Part shown: positions 17,747 through 25,623 of the stretch, one piece after another
Layout: every line of letters begins with the position of its first letter
Position numbering within the stretch: position 1 is the first letter of the stretch
Origin: Anabaena azotica FACHB-119
GTDB taxonomy: Bacteria; Cyanobacteriota; Cyanobacteriia; Cyanobacteriales; Nostocaceae
Direction: 5' to 3'
Assembly (NCBI RefSeq): GCF_014697625.1
Contig: NZ_JACJSG010000034.1
Location: 1-64,000 of the forward strand
Length of the DNA stretch: 64,000 nt
Notes under the pieces: model-generated
Database searches by the model: none
Told to the model about the DNA's origin: nothing
Seen by the model: the letters and a program-made list of their open reading frames with translations, nothing else
Translations under genes and position numbers: made by a program

Positions 17747-18391
17747 TTATTCATCTATGGAGTCGGGAATACCCAAGACAGCACAAGGAAAATCGGAACC
17801 CAAGGCTTGAATTAAAGGATGATAAACAGATTTACAACCCACAAATAGTATGTCAGCAGCTTCTAACTCTGCAATTTTTCTTAATTCTGTACTCACGCAA
17901 CCAAAGCGTAAATGAGATTTAAACGAACCTTGCCATTCTTCTGCTAAACTTCTGGCTTGCCAGAGAACTCTATCTGCTTCTTGCAAAGGCGTTATTGTGT
18001 CTGTTTGTAAATAGGATTTGATCCCTGTCAATTGTGGTTGAGTGATGACAGATATCCCAGACTTTGTTTGCTGATTTATGGGCAGTTCTATTGTTGGCGA
18101 TCGCTTCCCAAAGTTTAATATATTGCTATAGTCGATTGGGCAACTTTCTACTAATACGTAAACAGCTTGCACTGTGACTTGTTGATTAGTCGCTAACCGG
18201 GTTTGATGGGCTATCCAAAAGGCAATATCTAGTGCAGTATGACTGTTAGGCGAAGCGTCATAACCGACGATTAAATTGATTGATTCTGTAATTTGGTCTT
18301 GTTTAGGTTCTGGTAACAATACCATTTTGTCAATTAGGTCATTCCGACCCATTGCACTTTGCAGGCGTGCTAACATTGGCTTGACTTTCAC
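17747..18391 (-). CDS. Universal stress protein (UspA superfamily)
   Basis: A cytoplasmic protein of about 214 residues with the UspA fold. The domain begins at INLIVGYDASPNSHTALDIA, a typical first strand with the nucleotide-binding Asp. It ends with the LEAADILFVGCKS and CAVLGIP strands. The ATP loop GxxGx9G(S/T) is not complete (VGCKSVYHPLIQALGSDFP), so binding is uncertain. I chose the GTG at 18391 because AGGAGA lies ten bases upstream; a TTG at 18415 and an ATG at 18376 are alternatives. Its leader is a c-di-AMP-type riboswitch (18500-18772). Some Usp proteins bind nucleotide messengers and associate with ion transporters; the following gene is a permease. Confidence 0.88.
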   Translation of the reverse strand: MKVKPMLARLQSAMGRNDLIDKMVLLPEPKQDQITESINLIVGYDASPNSHTALDIAFWIAHQTRLATNQQVTVQAVYVLVESCPIDYSNILNFGKRSPTIELPINQQTKSGISVITQPQLTGIKSYLQTDTITPLQEADRVLWQARSLAEEWQGSFKSHLRFGCVSTELRKIAELEAADILFVGCKSVYHPLIQALGSDFPCAVLGIPDSIDE

Positions 18392-18499
18392 AGTTTTAAC
18401 TTCTCCTAAACTCAACGAACTAATAAATGAGAAGTAGGGTAAAGACAGATTTTCTATCCTTCAGGAAACCCCAATAACAACTGGTATTAAAGCCATTTT

Positions 18500-18772
18500 G
18501 GGGGTTCCTTCCATTGCCTACGAAGTTAGCTGACGGGCTAAGACTGGAAGGTGTCTCTCTTTTGAGTGCTGAGTAATGAGTTGACTATTAATAGTTGTCT
18601 TTTTTTACTCTGGAATAGCTACTCTTTGTAAGATGCGCCCCTTATACCAGTGAACAGTGAACAGTAGTAATCAGTGAATATAACCTGATAACTGATAACT
18701 GATAACTGTGAATATGGTTCCTCCGTTCCAAATTGTTGCCGATTAAATTTGAATTAGGCTACCCTCTAAAGA
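18500..18772 (-). promoter_or_regulatory. ydaO-type cyclic-di-AMP riboswitch upstream of the stress protein
   Basis: Three conserved blocks of the ydaO-yuaA aptamer occur in order on the minus strand: GGAACGGAGGAACC (18716-18729), AAGGGGCGCATCT (18631-18643) and AGCCCGTCAGCTAAC with TTCGTAGGC (18516-18539). TAGCCTA near 18772 can pair with TAGGC to close P1. The variable arm between blocks one and two (about 72 bases) contains GTTATCA and GTTCACT tandem repeats. A hairpin with AACCCCCAA and TTGGGGTT lies between the aptamer and the gene (18467-18506) and may be the expression platform. Confidence 0.82.
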
Positions 18773-18786
18773 AATAATAAACTAAA

Positions 18787-19623
18787 TTACTCGTCATGTG
18801 TAAAGTATTTGTCGAGAAAGTTTAAGGCATGATTGCGAAGTTCAAAATATTCCTTGGAGTTACGCATAGCAGCCCGATCTCTGGGGTGAGGGAAGGGAAC
18901 TTCTAATATTTCGCCAATATTTGCGGCTGGGCCATTGGTCATTAAAACGATGCGATCGCTCATATAAATTGCCTCATCAACATCGTGGGTAATCATCATG
19001 ACTGCCTGCCGATTATGCTCCCAAATATCTAATACTTGTCTTTGTAATTTCCCTCTGGTTAAAGCATCTAACGCCCCAAAAGGTTCATCCATAAGTAACA
19101 TTTTTGGGCGAATTGCTAAGGCTCTAGCAATACCTACTCGTTGTTTCATCCCTCCAGAGATTTCATCAGGATATTTATCTGCTGCCGGGGTTAAGTTTAC
19201 CATTGCCAAGTGTTCGTTCACAATGCTAATTTTTTCAGCCCTATTAGCATTTTTTAACACTTCATCCACCGCTAGGCGGATGTTTTCTCTCACCGTTAGC
19301 CAAGGTAACAGTGAATAGTTTTGAAACACCATCATTCTTTCCGCACCTGGCTTGTTAATTTCTTTGCCATCAAGCCTGACTGAACCGGAGGTGGCTTTTT
19401 CTAACCCAGCAACTATTTTTAAGAGAGTTGATTTGCCACAACCAGAATGCCCAATTACTGAAATAAATTCATCTTCACCTATTGTTAAATTAACACCATC
19501 TAAAACTACAAAGTTACCTTTATCTGGTGTAGGATAAGACTTAACTAAATTCTCAATTTCTAAGAAATTAGAGCTAGACATAGCTTTTTGATAACTATCT
19601 ACTACTGGTGGTGTATATTTCAT
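18787..19623 (-). CDS. ABC transporter ATPase, nitrate/cyanate/bicarbonate type (NrtD/CynD-like)
   Basis: A 278-residue ATPase that powers uptake of a small anion with the adjacent permease and binding protein. It has Walker A (GHSGCGKSTLL), Q-loop (MVFQNYSLLPWL), signature (EISGGMKQRVGIARAL), Walker B (MLLMDEPFGALDAL) and H-loop (MITHDVDEAIYMSDRIVLM). The SGGMKQR form is typical of the NrtD/SsuB/TauB group. It is a single-domain ATPase without the extra NrtC-type binding domain. GGAG lies nine bases before the ATG. It is third in the operon permease - binding protein - ATPase, separated from the binding protein gene by a 200-bp repeat-rich gap. Confidence 0.93.
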   Translation of the reverse strand: MKYTPPVVDSYQKAMSSSNFLEIENLVKSYPTPDKGNFVVLDGVNLTIGEDEFISVIGHSGCGKSTLLKIVAGLEKATSGSVRLDGKEINKPGAERMMVFQNYSLLPWLTVRENIRLAVDEVLKNANRAEKISIVNEHLAMVNLTPAADKYPDEISGGMKQRVGIARALAIRPKMLLMDEPFGALDALTRGKLQRQVLDIWEHNRQAVMMITHDVDEAIYMSDRIVLMTNGPAANIGEILEVPFPHPRDRAAMRNSKEYFELRNHALNFLDKYFTHDE

Positions 19624-19689
19624 ATCAAATGCTCCAAAAAGTAACTTATATGAATTCGGTTTGATTACTAGGGGAAGGGGTAAGGAAGT

Positions 19690-19815
19690 GTAATTATTTT
19701 CTCCTCCGCTCCTCTGCTCCTCTGCTCCTCTGCTCCTTTCCCCTCCTGGGAGGGGTTAGGGGTGGGTTGCTCCTCTGCTCCTCTGCTCCTCTGCTCCCCC
19801 GCTCCTCTGCTCCCC
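19690..19815. repeat. CTCCTCTG-type tandem repeat array
   Basis: Many imperfect units of GCTCCTCTGCTCC lie between the binding-protein and ATPase genes. The same array type occurs at 33853-33925 and inside the UvrD-like gene at 50330-50375. A short C-rich segment near 19740 interrupts it. Confidence 0.85.
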
Positions 19816-19821
19816 AGCCCC

Positions 19822-21264
19822 CTAAGACATAAAAAAACGAGTGGGGGCGTTAGCCCTAATTGCAAAGCTATTTAAGTAACGAACGGGATCGCTGGGGTCA
19901 AAACCTTTTTTATCTATGAATACTTCTGGTAATTCGACTTTGTAATCATCCTTGGGACATTCAATACCCATTTCGGCGGCTATTTCTCGATATAAATCTG
20001 CTCTCCAGCCTTGTTCGGCTAATTCCTCGGCGTTTTTGGGAAATTCCTTGATTTGTCCCCAACGGGCGGCTTGGGTCATTAACCAAAGACTACGCGATCG
20101 CCACATGAATGTCGAGTGTTCGTTTGGTTCTTTGGGTAAGTTGTCAGGAATATCATAAAATATGGTGGTGTCGGCGGCTTTGATGGTGCGGTCTTTGCCA
20201 TCAAACCCACCGTAGTTGTAAGCCCCAAGAATAGCGGGGGCTGTAAACTTAGTAATTGGCGCATTTTTATTTTTCGGTCTTGCGCCTGTAAAGGAACGGT
20301 CTGTAATTAGTTCGGCTACTTCTTGGCGATTTTCCGGCTTGCTACAATACTGACAAGCTTCAATCATCGCTTTAACCAAGGAACGGTAGGTTTTGGGATA
20401 ATTGACGATGAAGGATTCCATCACACCCAATAGCCTGTCGGGGTGTCCTAACCAAACTTCTTTACCTTGGGCGAAAGTAAAACCAATACCTTCATTACCT
20501 GTAATCGCTCTGGTGTTCCAAGGTTCTGCTACCATGTATGCTTGCATTGCGCCTATCCGCACGTTTGTCACCATCTGCGGTGGTGGGACGATAATAATGC
20601 GGAATTCTTTTAGGGGATCAACACCAGCCGCCGCCGATATGTAACGGACGAAGTATTCGTATATCGCCGAACTTAAAACGACCGCCCAGACTTTGTTTTC
20701 TACTGGCTGTTTTTTGAAGTAGGCGCGAAAATCTTTACCAAAGGCTTCTAACGCCCCATCACCATATTGCTGCTGATATTCATACCAAGGACGCAAACCA
20801 AAATCCCACATGGCTTTGTTCATCGTCATGGCGTTACCGTGACGGTGTATTGTCATGGCGGCGCATAAGGGGGCGTGACGCGCACCTTCTGCACCGATGC
20901 GGGCGTTTGTCACCGCACCAGATACGACAGGGGAAGCATCGAGACGACCGAAGATAATACCGTCGCGGGAGGTAGCCCAACTCGCTTCGCGGTTAAGTTT
21001 GACGTTTAAACCATACTTGCGAAAGAAACCTTTTTTCCAGGCGATCGCAAATGGCGCACAATCATTTACAGGGACGTATCCGACAACTAAGTCGGGTTTT
21101 TCTAAGTCGCTAGATTTAACTACTGGTTTTACTGCTAAAGCTTCTTCGGTTAAGCCTTTGGCTGATCTATCCCCCGATATGGCACAGGATGATAAACTGA
21201 TTGTAGCTGTAGTTGCTCCTATGCCTTTGATAAAGTCTCTTCTATTCCAGTTATAATTGCTCAT
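19822..21264 (-). CDS. ABC transporter substrate-binding lipoprotein, NrtA/CmpA/CynA family
   Basis: A 480-residue periplasmic binding protein. The N-terminus has a Tat motif (NRRDFIKGIG) and a lipobox-like LSSC near residue 27, so it is probably exported folded and lipid-anchored. The mature part starts with the family pattern (LVVGYVPVNDCAPFAIAWKK GFF in two pieces) and continues with conserved regions (HRHGNAMTMNKAMWDFG, EPWNTRAI, TFAQGKEVWLGHPDRLLGV). This family binds nitrate, bicarbonate or cyanate. Three separate subunits and no NrtC-type fusion resemble CynABD, but no cyanase gene is nearby, so the substrate is open. It follows the permease gene by about 100 bases. Expression is probably under the c-di-AMP-type leader upstream. 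Confidence 0.92.
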   Translation of the reverse strand: MSNYNWNRRDFIKGIGATTATISLSSCAISGDRSAKGLTEEALAVKPVVKSSDLEKPDLVVGYVPVNDCAPFAIAWKKGFFRKYGLNVKLNREASWATSRDGIIFGRLDASPVVSGAVTNARIGAEGARHAPLCAAMTIHRHGNAMTMNKAMWDFGLRPWYEYQQQYGDGALEAFGKDFRAYFKKQPVENKVWAVVLSSAIYEYFVRYISAAAGVDPLKEFRIIIVPPPQMVTNVRIGAMQAYMVAEPWNTRAITGNEGIGFTFAQGKEVWLGHPDRLLGVMESFIVNYPKTYRSLVKAMIEACQYCSKPENRQEVAELITDRSFTGARPKNKNAPITKFTAPAILGAYNYGGFDGKDRTIKAADTTIFYDIPDNLPKEPNEHSTFMWRSRSLWLMTQAARWGQIKEFPKNAEELAEQGWRADLYREIAAEMGIECPKDDYKVELPEVFIDKKGFDPSDPVRYLNSFAIRANAPTRFFMS

Positions 21265-21367
21265 TTCTTAATTCGTAATGCTTTTATGCAAAACTCAGAA
21301 ACCCATTTAACATATGACTTTCATAATTTTGAATTTTGAATGCGCGAATTTTGAATTGATATCGCCC

Positions 21368-22243
21368 CTAATTACTCACTGTCGGGCGATGGGTAACAAA
21401 TTCTTGCAGTTTGGCGACGGCGAAGTCGAGGACAAGTCCAGTTATGCCGATGACGAAGACGGCGAGGAATACTGAACTGAGGTTTAAGCGACTCCATTCA
21501 TCCCAGACGAAGAAACCGATCCCAATACCACCTGTTAGCATTTCTACCGCAACTATGACTAGCCAAGCAATGCCTAAGCTGATGCGTAAGCCTGTGAAAA
21601 TATAAGGTAAACTCGCAGGCCAAATAATTTTGGTAATTCTCCGCCAGCGTGGCATTTCTAGCACTCGCGCTACATCTAGATAATCTTTGGGAACGCTGGC
21701 TACTCCCAGGGCGGTGTTAATAATGGTCGGCCAGAGGGAGGTGATAAAAATCACAAATATGGCTGAGGGATCTGCTAAGTTGAATATAGCTAAGGCGATG
21801 GGTAGCCAAGCCAAGGGCGAGACGGGTTTGAATATCTGAATGATGGGATTGAGTGCTAACATGGCTGATTTAGACATCCCAATCAAAAAGCCCAAGGGAA
21901 TGGCGACTATAGCACCTAAGACAAAACCAATCAATACTCGCCGTAAACTGGCTATCAATAACCAACCAATTCCTAAGTTACCGGGGCCTCTTTCGTAAAA
22001 GGGGTTTAATATATAGTCTAAGTTAGCAATTAATGCTTCTGGTGGAGTTGGCATTAATTCATTATTTGCCAAGGCTATTATCCACCACAACAAGATAATG
22101 CCTAAAAATCCCAAGGCGGGAAGTATGACTACATCCTTAACCAAAATCGGTTTAGCTTTTTTCCACGCAGCTTGACTAGCAACAGCTGCGATGGCGTTCC
22201 GCCCAGCAGAGCTGATCGCTGCTAAATTTAATTGAAATATCAT
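21368..22243 (-). CDS. ABC transporter permease, NrtB/CynB/SsuC type
   Basis: A 291-residue inner-membrane permease with about six helices. The EAA loop that docks the ATPase is visible (ALGVASVPKDYLDVARVLEM and PASLPYIFTGLRISLGIAW). GAGGTGG lies five bases before the ATG. It is the first gene of the three-gene uptake operon. Codons about 8-19 (AAISSAGRNAIAA) are encoded by a dispersed repeat whose near copy stands between genes at 34844-34875, so this N-terminal segment is repeat-derived. The leader carries a c-di-AMP-type riboswitch. The substrate is a small anion by family; which one is not determined. Confidence 0.92.
   Translation of the reverse strand: MIFQLNLAAISSAGRNAIAAVASQAAWKKAKPILVKDVVILPALGFLGIILLWWIIALANNELMPTPPEALIANLDYILNPFYERGPGNLGIGWLLIASLRRVLIGFVLGAIVAIPLGFLIGMSKSAMLALNPIIQIFKPVSPLAWLPIALAIFNLADPSAIFVIFITSLWPTIINTALGVASVPKDYLDVARVLEMPRWRRITKIIWPASLPYIFTGLRISLGIAWLVIVAVEMLTGGIGIGFFVWDEWSRLNLSSVFLAVFVIGITGLVLDFAVAKLQEFVTHRPTVSN
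22188..22219. repeat. Dispersed repeat in frame in the permease N-terminus
   Basis: Thirty of 32 bases match the intergenic copy at 34844-34875 (starting GCGATGGCGTTCCGCCCAGC). Being palindromic (GCGAT...ATCGC), it resembles a short REP-type unit. Confidence 0.8.
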
Positions 22244-22339
22244 TATGCCACCTCAACAGAGTTCAGCGCAGGTACGAAAAACTGAGCAGTACCAGCCTCG
22301 GACACTGATGAGAACTAAACATTTATTCAATGCTGTCTC

Positions 22340-22657
22340 TTCAGTCTCCTCTCAATGCCTACGAAGTTAGCTGACGGGCTAGGGCTGAGAGATGCCCTTC
22401 TCTTGAAAGTGCTGAGTGTTGAGTTACATGACTTTTTAGTTAACACTCTCTCGAAGATACGCCCCTTAAGCCAGTGAACAGTGAACAGTGAACAGTAAAC
22501 AGGGAGTATAACCTGATAACTGATAACCCTTACGGGTTCGCCAGTCGCTCATGGGGGAAACCCCCAAGACCGCGCTGGCTCACTGATAACTGATAACTGT
22601 GAATATGGTTCCTCCGCTCCAACTTTCAATTACTGTAATGGGTTGGATTAGGCTGAC
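22340..22657 (-). promoter_or_regulatory. ydaO-type cyclic-di-AMP riboswitch upstream of the ABC transporter
   Basis: The aptamer blocks appear in order on the minus strand: AGCCTAATCC near 22655, GGAGCGGAGGAACC (22607-22620), AAGGGGCGTATC (22456-22467) and AGCCCGTCAGCTAAC plus TTCGTAGGC (22357-22380), then a purine-rich GAGAGGAGAC. Block spacing matches the ydaO family apart from a variable arm enlarged to about 140 bases. That arm holds GTTATCA and TTCACTG tandem repeats and a repeat hairpin near 22541-22580. The permease gene starts about 100 bases downstream. Confidence 0.85.
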
Positions 22658-23046
22658 TTACTCTAATTTAAGATAATAGTATCTAAGACCTTAACATCTT
22701 CATCCAATAAAAACAATCTCCGATTGATAAATGTTGTTTATTTGATTACCACAAAATAACTCATATGCTCATATTTGGCAATAAACTGGTGTGATATTCA
22801 AGATCGCATTTAAACGCGATTAAGCAAGGCACATAAAGCTACAGGATTCAATATATTTAATTTTATTTTTAGCAATTGAGAATAATCAATCCTGCTTGAG
22901 AGTTAATTAGTATTTTGATGGTAGTATTACCCATATATATAATTAGGTAGGTGAATTTTTTCATTAATGGTGATAGTGTCCACTACGCTAGTTAAACTAA
23001 TTCCATATAGAATTAATTCCTCTATCGCATAGCTGAATTTAAAAGC
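22658..23046. other. AT-rich upstream region of the kinase gene
   Basis: A divergent intergenic stretch between the riboswitch-led operon and the kinase at 23047. It must hold the promoters of both, but I could not assign convincing boxes. No gene or repeat array is visible. Confidence 0.5.
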
Positions 23047-24237
23047 ATGGAATTTAGTCAAGTTCTGGCTGAAAATAGTAACACTATCATCGCCAAGTGG
23101 GTTGCCGCAGTTCGTGAGGATAGACAGATTGAAAGTGCTGATGACTTATCCTACACAGCGATTAAAAACCATATACCTGATGTGTTTCAGGCAATGGTAA
23201 CAGTGTTGTCCCAATCTCAGGAGAGTGATATTAAATCCATTATCACCGCTAGTTGGCAGCATGGGTTACTACGCGCTGAACAAGGCTTTGACCCGTCCGA
23301 AATTGCCCGTGAATACCGCTTGTTAAGGAAAGTAATATTTGATACTGTAGAAATATATTTATTACAGGCAGCAACCGCCGAGGTTATTCGTTATATGCGT
23401 TTAATCGATGCGGTGATTGATGAAGCGATCGCCAGATGTTTTCATAGTTATGTTGGGGAACGCTTGCGTGAATTGGAACATCTCCAAGCCTCTTTGACGC
23501 TGCATAATGAAGAACTAACGCGCTTAGTCACTAGTAATGAAGATAAACTATCACAACTAGCTCACGAACTGAAACATCCTTTAACGGCAATAATTGGTTA
23601 CTCAGACTTATTCTTACGGCAACAAAAAAGAGCAATTCAAAAAAAAGAGAACCCAGTTAATATAGAACATATTGAACGTGTGCTGCGTAACGGTAGACAT
23701 TTATTGCGTTTAATTAATAATGTATTAGAACTATCGCGGTATGAAGCCGGGAAAATTCAGTTACAACTAGCACCAACAAATATCAGAGAAATAATTAATA
23801 ACGTTTGTGAAATGTTGGAACCGTTAGCTAGTGAAAAAAATTTATTAATTTTAGTTGAGTGGGTAGAAGCACCGAATGAAGTAATCACAGATGGCTTTCA
23901 ATTACAACAAATTGTCACAAATCTTGTAAGTAATGCCATTCGCTATACAGAGACAGGCACTATTAGTATATTATCTAAAGTAGTGGAAGGTGAAAAATGG
24001 GCGATCGCAGTTTCAGATACAGGAATTGGCATTGCCAAAGAAGACCAAACTAAGATATTTGAACCTTATTTTCGCGTCACTTCTCAAACTCGTCCTTACG
24101 CACCTGACAGCACTGGTTTAGGGTTAGCAATAGTTGTGCGTTTAGTCAAACTATTGCAAGGTGAAATTAGCCTGGTTTCGCAAGAAGGAGTTGGTTCTAC
24201 TTTTACGGTGACTTTACCTTTGAAAGTGGAGGTTTAA
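23047..24237 (+). CDS. Histidine kinase with RsbRD-type N-terminal domain
   Basis: A 396-residue soluble kinase. Residues 1-150 are all-helical and resemble the RsbRD N-terminal sensor domain (IIAKWVAAVRED; FDPSEIAREYRLLRKVIFD). A short coiled coil leads to a HisKA domain with the H-box LAHELKHPLTAIIGY and an HATPase domain (N-box NLVSNAIRYTE, G1 SDTGIGI, G2 STGLGLAIVVRLV). All catalytic motifs are intact. There is no adjacent response regulator gene, so the partner is elsewhere. Its 3' end overlaps the convergent xisI gene by four bases. The trigger is unknown; RsbRD-type domains are often linked to stress signalling. Confidence 0.92.
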   Translation: MEFSQVLAENSNTIIAKWVAAVREDRQIESADDLSYTAIKNHIPDVFQAMVTVLSQSQESDIKSIITASWQHGLLRAEQGFDPSEIAREYRLLRKVIFDTVEIYLLQAATAEVIRYMRLIDAVIDEAIARCFHSYVGERLRELEHLQASLTLHNEELTRLVTSNEDKLSQLAHELKHPLTAIIGYSDLFLRQQKRAIQKKENPVNIEHIERVLRNGRHLLRLINNVLELSRYEAGKIQLQLAPTNIREIINNVCEMLEPLASEKNLLILVEWVEAPNEVITDGFQLQQIVTNLVSNAIRYTETGTISILSKVVEGEKWAIAVSDTGIGIAKEDQTKIFEPYFRVTSQTRPYAPDSTGLGLAIVVRLVKLLQGEISLVSQEGVGSTFTVTLPLKVEV

Positions 24238-24569
24238 GTAACTGCATATCCCGTGTGTTGTCTTACATTTAGTGGGTGAAAACCCAAGACAATTTTATCT
24301 TTAGGAACGCCTGCTGCTACTAATTCATAGGTTACGCCGTCTTCTGTGTCATCACGTTGCACCCAAATTTTGCCATCAATAATATCAAGATGAACTAAGC
24401 ACCCATGAATACGCTTGACATCATCCCAACCCAGAGTTATCAGCAAATAACTATCATTTTCTCTATCAAAAACTGCTTTACATTCAATATTCCCGTGGGA
24501 ATAAGGAATCTTTGTGTAAGGTATTAAAACTTCTGCAATAATGCGTCGATAGTTATCTAAGGTATCCAT
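24234..24569 (-). CDS. xisI: XisI-family fdxN element excision controlling factor
   Basis: A 111-residue protein of the XisI family, first described as a factor needed with XisH for developmental excision of the fdxN element in Anabaena heterocysts. Typical family sequence is seen: LDNYRRIIAEVLIPYTKIPY, then SYLLITLGWDDVKRIHGCLV and GVPKDKIVLGFHPLNVRQ. XisI genes usually follow a xisH gene; none is present here, so this is an orphan paralogue. Most cyanobacterial XisI homologues are unlinked to any excision element and their job is unknown. It is convergent with the kinase gene and overlaps it by four bases. Confidence 0.92.
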   Translation of the reverse strand: MDTLDNYRRIIAEVLIPYTKIPYSHGNIECKAVFDRENDSYLLITLGWDDVKRIHGCLVHLDIIDGKIWVQRDDTEDGVTYELVAAGVPKDKIVLGFHPLNVRQHTGYAVT

Positions 24570-24635
24570 TGAATAATCCTCTCTTTCTCTGAATTAAAAA
24601 TGAGTAACTTGAGATTTTCACTTTATTTAACTTAT

Positions 24636-24736
24636 ATCTTGCACCATTAGTTTATTGCAAAAATCGAAGCCTGAAACCCTTATGATTTCGTAGGGTGGGC
24701 ATTGCCCATCACCAGCTTATCGACAAGATGCAAGAT
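24636..24736. repeat. MITE-like element with ATCTTGCACC termini (copy 2)
   Basis: A 101-bp element, ends ATCTTGCACC and GATGCAAGAT (one mismatch). Its core (GATTTCGTAGGGTGGGCATT) occurs in reverse orientation in copy 3 at 26670-26771. Confidence 0.8.
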
Positions 24737-24807
24737 GTCAGTTAAACGCAGAGGAACGCGGAGTTAAGCGCAGAGTGATGCAGAGGGTATATGGAGGAAG
24801 GTTGAGT

Positions 24808-25494
24808 TTATAGCAGTCCCTTCTTTTTCAATTTAGTTAGTGCATCTTCAGCCGCAGCTTTCTCTGCTTCTTTTTTATTACGTCCTTCACCTTCACCGTA
24901 TTCTTTACCCTCCACCAACACTTTAGCAATGAACTTTGGTGCATGAGAGGGACCGCCTATTTGTCTTGTATCATATTTAGGAGGATTGGTAATTCCTGTA
25001 CTTTGTACCCACTCTTGAAAACGATTTTTTGAGTCTACATTAGAACGAATAACCACAACCTGTTCTGGTACAGAATCAAAAAGCGGTTTAACAACAGCAA
25101 GAACCGCTTCAATATTAGAGCCATTATCCAGATAATAAGCACCTACCACAGCTTCAAAAGTGCTGCTAAGTAAATTAGGGTTTTGAAAACCACCATCTCG
25201 AATTGCGCCTTGTCCCAACCGCATCCGAAAGTCTAAACCTACTTCTGTAGCAAATTTAGCTAATTGCTTTTCATCTACTAATGCAGAACGACGACGAGTT
25301 AATTCATCTTCTCCCTTATCTTTATGTTTATCATACAGATATTGACCACTGAGAAAATTTAATATTGCATCACCTAGAAATTCTAGGCGTTCATTATCTT
25401 GTACATCTTCGCCTGGATGTTCATTCACATAAGAACGGTGTGTGAGTGCTTGGCGGAGAAGTTTTTCATTATTGAATTTGAGAAGTTCGTGCAT
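24808..25494 (-). CDS. rnc: Ribonuclease III
   Basis: A 228-residue double-strand-specific ribonuclease used in rRNA and other RNA processing. The catalytic signature is complete (NERLEFLGDAILNFL) and the second acidic site is present (STFEAVVGAYYLDNG). A double-stranded RNA-binding domain follows at about 155-225 (NRFQEWVQSTG; GEGRNKKEAEKAAAEDALTK). The length matches the family. A NYN-type nuclease-like gene lies 130 bases upstream on the same strand. Nostoc-type genomes carry several RNase III paralogues, so this may not be the only one. Confidence 0.95.
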   Translation of the reverse strand: MHELLKFNNEKLLRQALTHRSYVNEHPGEDVQDNERLEFLGDAILNFLSGQYLYDKHKDKGEDELTRRRSALVDEKQLAKFATEVGLDFRMRLGQGAIRDGGFQNPNLLSSTFEAVVGAYYLDNGSNIEAVLAVVKPLFDSVPEQVVVIRSNVDSKNRFQEWVQSTGITNPPKYDTRQIGGPSHAPKFIAKVLVEGKEYGEGEGRNKKEAEKAAAEDALTKLKKKGLL

Positions 25495-25623
25495 TTTTAA
25501 ATATTGTCTTTTAGACAGAATTAACTAATATCAACAAAACAAAAGTTATGTAATAATCTAGGGTTTTGTCAACCTAATTTTTTAATCATTACTTTTTCAA
25601 AACCCTGCGTAAATGTATTATAG

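Noticed and set aside
17668..17922. 84-codon plus-strand frame
   Set aside because: It is partly a TTACCAGTTACC repeat tract and partly the antisense of the stress-protein gene.
19668..19865. 65-codon minus-strand frame after the binding-protein gene
   Set aside because: It consists of the CTCCTCTG array read as EEQRSRGA repeats; not a gene.
18787..22243. Naming the operon cynABD, cmpABCD or nrtABCD
   Set aside because: The binding protein belongs to the shared family, but no cyanase, nitrate reductase or bicarbonate-specific context is present, so a specific symbol is not justified.
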